Source of the DNA: Myotis daubentonii
Lineage: Eukaryota; Chordata; Mammalia; Chiroptera; Vespertilionidae
Reading direction: 5' to 3'
NCBI RefSeq assembly: GCF_963259705.1
Contig: NC_081844.1
Location: forward strand, 31,760,294-31,824,293
DNA: 64,000 nucleotides
Shown: piece after piece, positions 55,501 to 64,000 of the stretch
How the letters are laid out: each line of letters starts with the position of its first letter
Numbering within the stretch: position 1 is the first letter of the stretch
Notes under the pieces: generated by a model
What the model saw: the letters and a program-made list of their open reading frames with translations, nothing else
What the model was told of the DNA's origin: nothing
Database searches by the model: none
Made by a program: the position numbers and the translations under genes

Positions 55501-58497
55501 AGCCCCTCTGTCTGCCCATAGGTGGGCTTCCTGTACATGAGCACGCGGCTCATCGTGAACTTGTCCCAGACGTACATGGCCATGTACCTCACCTACTCCC
55601 TCAACTTGCCCAAGGTGAGCTGGGGAGGGCGGGCCAGGGCCGCGGGTGGGTCCTGAGCCCAAGGAGGCCCACCTGACACGCCCATGTCCACTCTGCCCCC
55701 ACAGAAGTTCATCGCCACCATCCCACTGGTGATGTATCTCAGCGGTTTCTTCTCCTCCTTCCTCATGAACCCGATCAACAAGTGGATCGGGAGGAATGTG
55801 AGCGTGCGGGTTGGTGGGGGGCAGGGGGTCACGCATAGACAAGGACCCTCATAACGCAGATGCACAGAACCCAGGTAATTGCATACCTCAGCTTCTACAC
55901 CTTGTAGCTGCCCTGTGTCGCAGATCCATGTTCTAGAATCCTGGCTTCTGAGTGTCTTGGGGCTGCAGAGCTCTAGAAATTTCTGTGCTGACCATGTGCT
56001 AGCCAGGGTGGCTATGGAGTACTTGAAATGTGGCAGGCATGATGGAAGAGCTGAATGACTTTTTTTAAAAATATATTTTATTGATGTTTTTACAGAGAGG
56101 AAGGGAGAGGGATAGAGAGCTAGAAACATCGATGAGAGAGAAACATCGGTCAGCTGCTTCCTGCACACCCCCAACTGGGGATGTGCCCGCAACCAAGGTA
56201 CATGCCCTTGACCGGAATCGAACCTGGGACCCTTCAGTCCGCAGGCTGACGCTCTATCCACTGAGCCAAACCGGTCAGGGCAAGAACTGAATGATTTATT
56301 AAAAAATTTTAAAATGTATTTTTGATTTCAGAGAGGGAGAGAGAGAAACATCAATGATGAGTCATTGACTGGCTGCCTCCTGCACCTACTGCACTGGGGA
56401 TTGAGCCCATAACCCAGGCATGTGCCCTGATCAGGAATCATACCGTGACCTTCTGGTTCATAGGTCAATGCTCAACCATTGAGCCATGCTGGCTGGGCCA
56501 TTTTATTTAATATTGATTGATTTGCACTTAAGATGTAAATAGCCATCTGTCCCTAGACTGTCAGCTCCTGGGTGAGGTCAGAGCTGGGGGCTCCTTAGGG
56601 GTGGCCCAGCTTGACCCCCTCACTCTCTGGGGTTAGGGACTAGGTGGTGGTGGATTGAAGACCAGAGAGGGCAAGCGCCAGGCTAGGAGCTGCACAGTGA
56701 GGGGGCCTGATGCTGGTCTCTCCTGCAGATGACTTACTTCGTGGGCCTTCTGGTGATCCTGGCCTTTGCAGCCTGGGTGGCATTGGCAGATGGGCTGGGT
56801 GTAGCTGTCTATGCAGCAGCTGTGCTGCTGGGCATGGGCTGTGCCACCATCCTTGTCACGTCACTGGCCATGACAGCTGACCTCATCGGCCCCCACACGG
56901 TAGGGCTGGTGGGCAGGGCTGGGTGGGGGTTGGGGCCCAGGTCTCGGGCCCAGGCCAAGGGTGTTAACCTCCCTGCCTGTGTCCTCCCAGCACAGTGGAG
57001 CCTTCGTGTACGGCGCCATGAGCTTCTCGGATAAGGTAGCCAACGGGCTGGCAGTCATGGTCATCCAGAGCCTGTACCCCTGCTCGTGAGTGTGACCCAT
57101 TTGTAGTTCATGTAGCAAAGGCGCACTGTGTGTGCCCGGTACTGCTCCAGGTCTAGGGCATCGGGGGAATGCGAGTGGGCAGTGCTACAGGGGAGCCGGG
57201 CTGTGTCACTCAGACCCTCAGAGCCTGGGATTTCAGTCCTGATGATTCTAGAGCAGTCGTGGGCAAACTACGGCCCGCGGGCCGGATCCTGCCCGTTTGA
57301 AATGAATAAAACTAAAAAAAAAAAAAAGACCGTACCCTTTTATGTAATGATGTTTACTTTGAATTTATATTAGTTCACACAAACACTCCATCCATGCTTT
57401 TGTTCCGGCCCTCCGGTCCAGTTTAAGAACCCATTGTGGCCTTCGAGTCAAAAAGTTTGCCCACCCCTGCTCTAGACCACTGAGTTCTCGCCTTATAGAA
57501 GCCCAGGATCTGGGAACCAGAACTAGCCTGGTCCTTTGTCGTCATGGAGTTGGGGGTAATACAAGCCATGTTAATCACAGGAATAAATGTGTGATCCAGA
57601 CCAGTGGCCAGGGGGGTGAGGGACACCACATATGGAGGCCTGACTGGTGCAGGTCAGGGAGGACTTCCTTGAGGAGGTGACATTGTCCTGAGAACTGGGG
57701 GGTATCGGAGTTCTCGGCAAATGGGAAGGAATAGCCAGTGCAAAGGCCCTGGAGCAGGACCAGGCCTGGTTTGTTGGAACAACACAATGGAGGCCCGTGT
57801 AGCTGGAGCAGAGTGAGTGAAGGGGAGAGAGTGGGGAGAGGTTTGCGCAAGTCATGTAGAGCCTTGTGGAGGACTTGGCCTTTCACGCCAAGGGAGTTTG
57901 GGAGATGTGGAAGGACCCGGGCAGAGGGGAGGCCTGACTCAGGTGCTTACAGGCGCCCTCTGGTGGCTGCCTTCAGAAGAACAGTCTGGAAGGTGAGGGC
58001 TGGAGCCTTGGCAGGAACAGCCACACTGGTCCAGGTGGGTGATGATGGGCTGGTCCAGGTGGAGGGAGAGGAAGGGAGCAGTGGGAAGAGCTGCGATAGA
58101 CTTTGAAGGCACAGCTGGTAGTACCGGCTGAACTGTCATGTCGGAGGAGGAAAGGTGGTCAAGGGCGACCCCCTGGTTCTGGCCCGAAGCTGAAGTGGGC
58201 GGAGTAAGAGGCTCAGGCTCGAGAGTCCCCACAAATGTCTGCTCACCTGCTCTGTCCTCCCCCTTCCCCAGCTCGGAGCTCTGCTGCAGGGCCTGCGTAG
58301 GCTTCTACCACTGGGTGATGGTGGCTGTGACAGGCGGCGTAGGTGTGGCCGCCGCCCTCTCCCTCTGCAGTCTCCTCATCTGGCCCATCCGCCTGCGGAG
58401 TTGTGAGTTGTGGACACTCCCCTCCATTCCCAACCTGGTCATGGGTGGGAGGACTGGGGCAGGCCCCGTGCTCACCAAACCCCCCTCTCTTGCAGGA
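48221..58497 (+). CDS. MFSD12: MFSD12, lysosomal/melanosomal cysteine importer
   Basis: Eleven coding segments are 48221-48518, 51728-51938, 54799-54937, 55058-55240, 55522-55614, 55705-55797, 56729-56899, 56991-57085, 58272-58402 and 58496-58497, where the last adds two bases to the stop; the tenth junction therefore completes it (ten segments listed, any further exon being 3'UTR). The product is about 471 residues. This 12-TM major-facilitator protein imports cysteine into lysosomes and melanosomes and affects pigmentation (family knowledge). Visible features are the opening helix ([20 protein letters not shown]), an MFS loop motif ([18 protein letters not shown], about 65-82), PLFPN-free luminal loops and [14 protein letters not shown]. 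The human protein, as I recall it, has about eight more residues after the last helix. Here the stop TGA forms across the final junction (t|ga). The ATG is in a CpG island. Confidence 0.93.
48519..51727 (+). other. MFSD12 intron 1
   Basis: The 3.2 kb intron has no coding content that I recognise. MIR-like sequence covers about 50190-50330 and an L2-like 3' end in reverse about 50790-51060 ('gaggtggcatttgag', 'attccaggcagagggcacag'). A (CAGA)n run lies at about 50701-50725. Confidence 0.65.
52265..52510 (+). pseudogene. Degenerate fibronectin type III fragment, usherin (USH2A)-like
   Basis: In frame, about 52335-52450 reads [18 protein letters not shown], then [11 protein letters not shown]. 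After a one-base frame change near 52445-52455 it reads [20 protein letters not shown], ending at 52509. These are the C, E, F and G strand signatures of an FN3 domain. The cysteine pair and wording fit a late FN3 repeat of usherin, as I remember that protein. It is only a single partial domain, with a frameshift, no start codon, and sits in an intron next to a SINE. It is a dead fragment carried in by retrotransposition, not a working exon. Confidence 0.6.
52513..52736 (-). mobile_element. VES SINE (reverse) adjoining the usherin-like fragment
   Basis: The reverse SINE has its head at the right ('actgagccaaaccagctagg'). Its right flank 'tgaattttttttctttt' (52738 onward) matches 'tgaattttctttttctttt' at 52240, left of the usherin-like fragment. 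The duplication therefore brackets SINE plus fragment as one insertion. Confidence 0.85.
52772..52999 (+). mobile_element. VES SINE (forward) inserted into another SINE
   Basis: The head 'gccctgaccggtttggctca' is followed by the tail 'aatcaataaaatatatt'. The direct repeat 'aaaaattgatttttag' occurs before (about 52756) and after (about 53000). The following 53003-53195 is an older reverse SINE whose end was the target. Confidence 0.92.
53003..53195 (-). mobile_element. Older SINE (reverse)
   Basis: 'ttgatttttagagagagggg' is at the left and the head 'accaactgagtcaccccagc' at the right. It is split at its left end by the younger SINE. Confidence 0.85.
54113..54316 (-). mobile_element. VES SINE (reverse)
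   Basis: 'ttaaataaatttttattgat' is at the left and the head 'accactgagcacaccggcct' at the right. It lies in MFSD12 intron 2. Confidence 0.88.
56073..56282 (-). mobile_element. VES SINE (reverse)
   Basis: The head at the right, 'gagccaaaccggtcagggca', and the body 'tacatgcccttgaccggaat' are close to the young subfamily seen at 12344 and 40244. The flanking 'gaactgaatgatttatt' echoes the left-hand 'gctgaatgactttttt' as target duplication. Confidence 0.88.
56294..56498 (-). mobile_element. VES SINE (reverse), older
   Basis: This is the second reverse SINE directly after the first. It is a more diverged subfamily with 'accgtgaccttctggttcat' and the head 'ccattgagccatgctggctg'. Confidence 0.83.
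57086..58271 (+). other. MFSD12 penultimate coding intron
   Basis: It contains a hAT MITE (57254-57469) and an L2-like fragment in reverse (about 57610-57870, with 'gtgcaaaggccctggagcag'). No coding content is seen. Confidence 0.65.
57254..57469. mobile_element. hAT MITE
   Basis: It starts cagtcgtgggcaaact and ends agtttgcccacccctg (inverted termini). It contains 'cggcccgcgggccggatcct' and an A tract. The 8-bp flanks ttctagag and ctctagac match at six positions. Confidence 0.8.
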
Positions 58498-58816
58498 GTC
58501 CCTGGAGCTCAAGCCTGACTTTCCCATATGGCCTCCTGCCCTATGCAAATGAGCTGCAACTGCACATTTCAAGCCCTGCTCCTCAGGTGCCCACCTTCCC
58601 CTTGCCTGGCTGCAGGGATGGTGGGTGAGGACAAGAGGGGCTGGACCCCACTGGCTCATCTCCACCGGGCGAGACACATAGCTAGGCCCTCTGGTATCGG
58701 AAGCTCATGGGTCCTCATAGACTTGGGGTGCCCTTGCTATGTTGCATGGGACTGCCCTGAACTCAGCTCCCCTCACCCCTGGTCTAGCTGGGGTCTCCAG
58801 GGCACTGCTGGCAGTG

Positions 58817-58822
58817 AATAAA
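58817..58822 (+). terminator. AATAAA polyadenylation signal of MFSD12
   Basis: The AATAAA lies about 320 bp past the stop, at the end of a region that fits a 3'UTR. It lies 191 bp from the TEKTIP1 stop codon on the other strand. Confidence 0.75.
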
Positions 58823-58930
58823 GAGCTGCTCGCGGGAAGGACTGACCTCCGCTGTCTTCCTGGGCCCAGGACGGGGAGGGCAGTAGGGTCCCTACTCTGT
58901 CACTGGGGTCTTGGCTAGTAACTCCCTTCA

Positions 58931-62586
<3,656 letters not shown>

Positions 62587-64000
62587 GTCTGCCTCTGGGT
62601 TCTTGGGTGCTCCTGCCTAGAAGGCCTGCGAGGCCATTGTTGCAGCAACAAAGACCATTCTCTGTGTCCTGGCAATGCGGCTGGTAGCCTGGCGCCCATC
62701 CAGGCCACTCCCTCCTGCCCCAGCTGAGGGGCTGACGGAAGGAGGTGGGGCCACAGCTGGGTGGCGGGCCTCAGTGCTCCCTTCCCTCCCCACATGGGGG
62801 TCTCTGAGCCAGAGAGCGCTTCTGATGCTCAGGCCAGAACTGCCAGTCCCCAACCCGTCCCTTCTCACCCCACCCCATCCAGTCCTCAGGTTTCAAAATC
62901 CATCAGAGCAAAAACCTGCGGACAAATGTTCATAGCAGCATGATTCACAACCACCAGCGAGTGGAAACAACCAAAATGCCCATCAACTCAACACAATGTG
63001 GTCCATCCATGCCCGCGTGAAGTATCACTCAGCATGAGAAGTGCTGCTGCAATGGGGAGGATCTTAAAAGCAGGAGCTCAGTGAGAGAAGCCAGACACAA
63101 AGCCATAGTGTGTGATTCCATTTATGGGAAATGTCCACGACAGGCCCATCCAGAGACAGAGAGTGGGTTCATGGTTGCCGGGGGCGGAGGGGACTGAGTG
63201 GAGGTGTGGTTTTTGGGAGGGTAATGGAAATGTTCTGGAGTTGGAGGTGCTGTTTGCACAACATTATAAATACACCAAATGCCACGGAATGTTAAGTTTA
63301 AGAAGGTAAACATTAAGTTATGCATATTTTACCACAATTAAAAAATAATAAAATCCACAACCTCCCCTCTTTTCACCACCTCCACCGGGTCCAGGCCAGT
63401 CACATCATCACAGCCTGGCATAGCCTCCTCTGTGGCCTCTCTGTGCCCCTGCGCCAGTGGTCACGTCTCCACATTCACCACCAGGCCCTGCAAGACCTGC
63501 CCAGGCCCCTCCCTGCCCTCACTTCCTCCCTCCCTCCCCTCCACTTGCTCACTCTGCTGTACCACAAGGGCCTCCTCACTGCTCTCCACACTCCAGGAGC
63601 TTTCCTCTCAGGGCCTTTACACAGGCTGTAAAGTCCTCTGCCCAGAGGTCTCCTGCTCTTGTCCGAACCCGTCCTTGCTCAAACATCAGCTTTGTAGCAA
63701 GTCCTGGATCCAAAGCTGTCCTTTCCTAAAGTCTCCTTCTTCCCTCACACAGCACACACCTCCCTCTCACACCCAACAGAAGCCCCATGAGGGCAGGTCT
63801 TGGGGTCTGGTCTGTTTTGTTGTCCCCAGTGCCTAGGGTCAGGGACCTGCCCCAGGAGGAAAAGGCCTGCAGGCTCTGCAGTCACAGGCAGCTGCAAGTC
63901 CCATCTCCGCCCTGGGCTCTTAGGGCCTCACCGCTGCACTGGCCTCTGCCTCACCCTTAACTCCCTTTTCCCCTTTCCCCAAAAAGCCACATTCAATACT
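62587..64000. other. Region upstream of TEKTIP1
   Basis: The TEKTIP1 5'UTR and promoter are presumably in the first few hundred bases, although no CpG island is evident. An L1-like 3' fragment covers about 62900-63350 ('gaagccagacacaaagcc') and an L2-like 3' end about 63380-63850. In human, FZR1 comes next; I see no FZR1 coding exon before the window ends. Confidence 0.6.

Larger units (their letters stand above)
55798..56728 (+). other. MFSD12 intron with two tandem SINEs
   Basis: This 0.9 kb intron separates coding segments 55705-55797 and 56729-56899. Besides the SINEs at 56073-56282 and 56294-56498 I see nothing. Confidence 0.7.

Noticed and set aside
63360..64000. Start of FZR1
   Set aside because: The long ORFs here coincide with an L2-like 3' end. 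No FZR1 residues are recognisable.

Overview
This is mammalian genomic DNA, almost certainly from a vespertilionid (evening) bat. The order CACTIN - TBXA2R - GIPC3 - HMG20B - MFSD12 - TEKTIP1 (C19orf71) matches the block on human chromosome 19p13.3, in the opposite orientation to the human reference. The bat assignment rests on mobile DNA: about 28 tRNA-derived VES-type SINEs, a HeliBat-like rolling-circle element, a SPIN-like hAT element and other young hAT and mariner MITEs. The codon-level gene structures were assembled by eye from splice sites, reading-frame continuity and remembered mammalian orthologues. No alignment was run.

Layout. At 151-6286 (+) are the last six coding exons of CACTIN; the gene starts upstream of the window. 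At 16292-18671 (+) are the two coding exons of TBXA2R, with an almost pure A/T island in their intron. At 23056-25623 (-) is GIPC3 in six coding exons. Its last exon runs, in another frame, into a 3.1 kb open reading frame built on an 18-bp minisatellite (19964-23095, -). At 29018-33329 (-) is HMG20B in nine coding exons. A gene-free gap of about 14 kb (33.9-47.9 kb) is packed with nested transposable elements, including a full-length ORF1-only LINE (half-L1) with target-site duplications. At 48221-58497 (+) is MFSD12 in eleven coding exons. At 59013-62586 (-) is TEKTIP1 in four coding exons, tail-to-tail with MFSD12.

The genes share a neighbourhood, not a pathway. CACTIN is a spliceosome factor, TBXA2R the thromboxane A2 receptor, GIPC3 a hair-cell PDZ adaptor, HMG20B an LSD1-CoREST subunit, MFSD12 a lysosome/melanosome cysteine importer and TEKTIP1 a ciliary microtubule inner protein. 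TBXA2R and GIPC3 converge, as do MFSD12 and TEKTIP1; HMG20B and MFSD12 diverge.

I see no operon, CRISPR array or new multi-gene system. The best leads are the minisatellite reading frame joined to GIPC3, a SINE insertion carrying an antisense usherin-like FN3 fragment, the intact half-L1, and an MFSD12 stop codon formed across its last splice junction.
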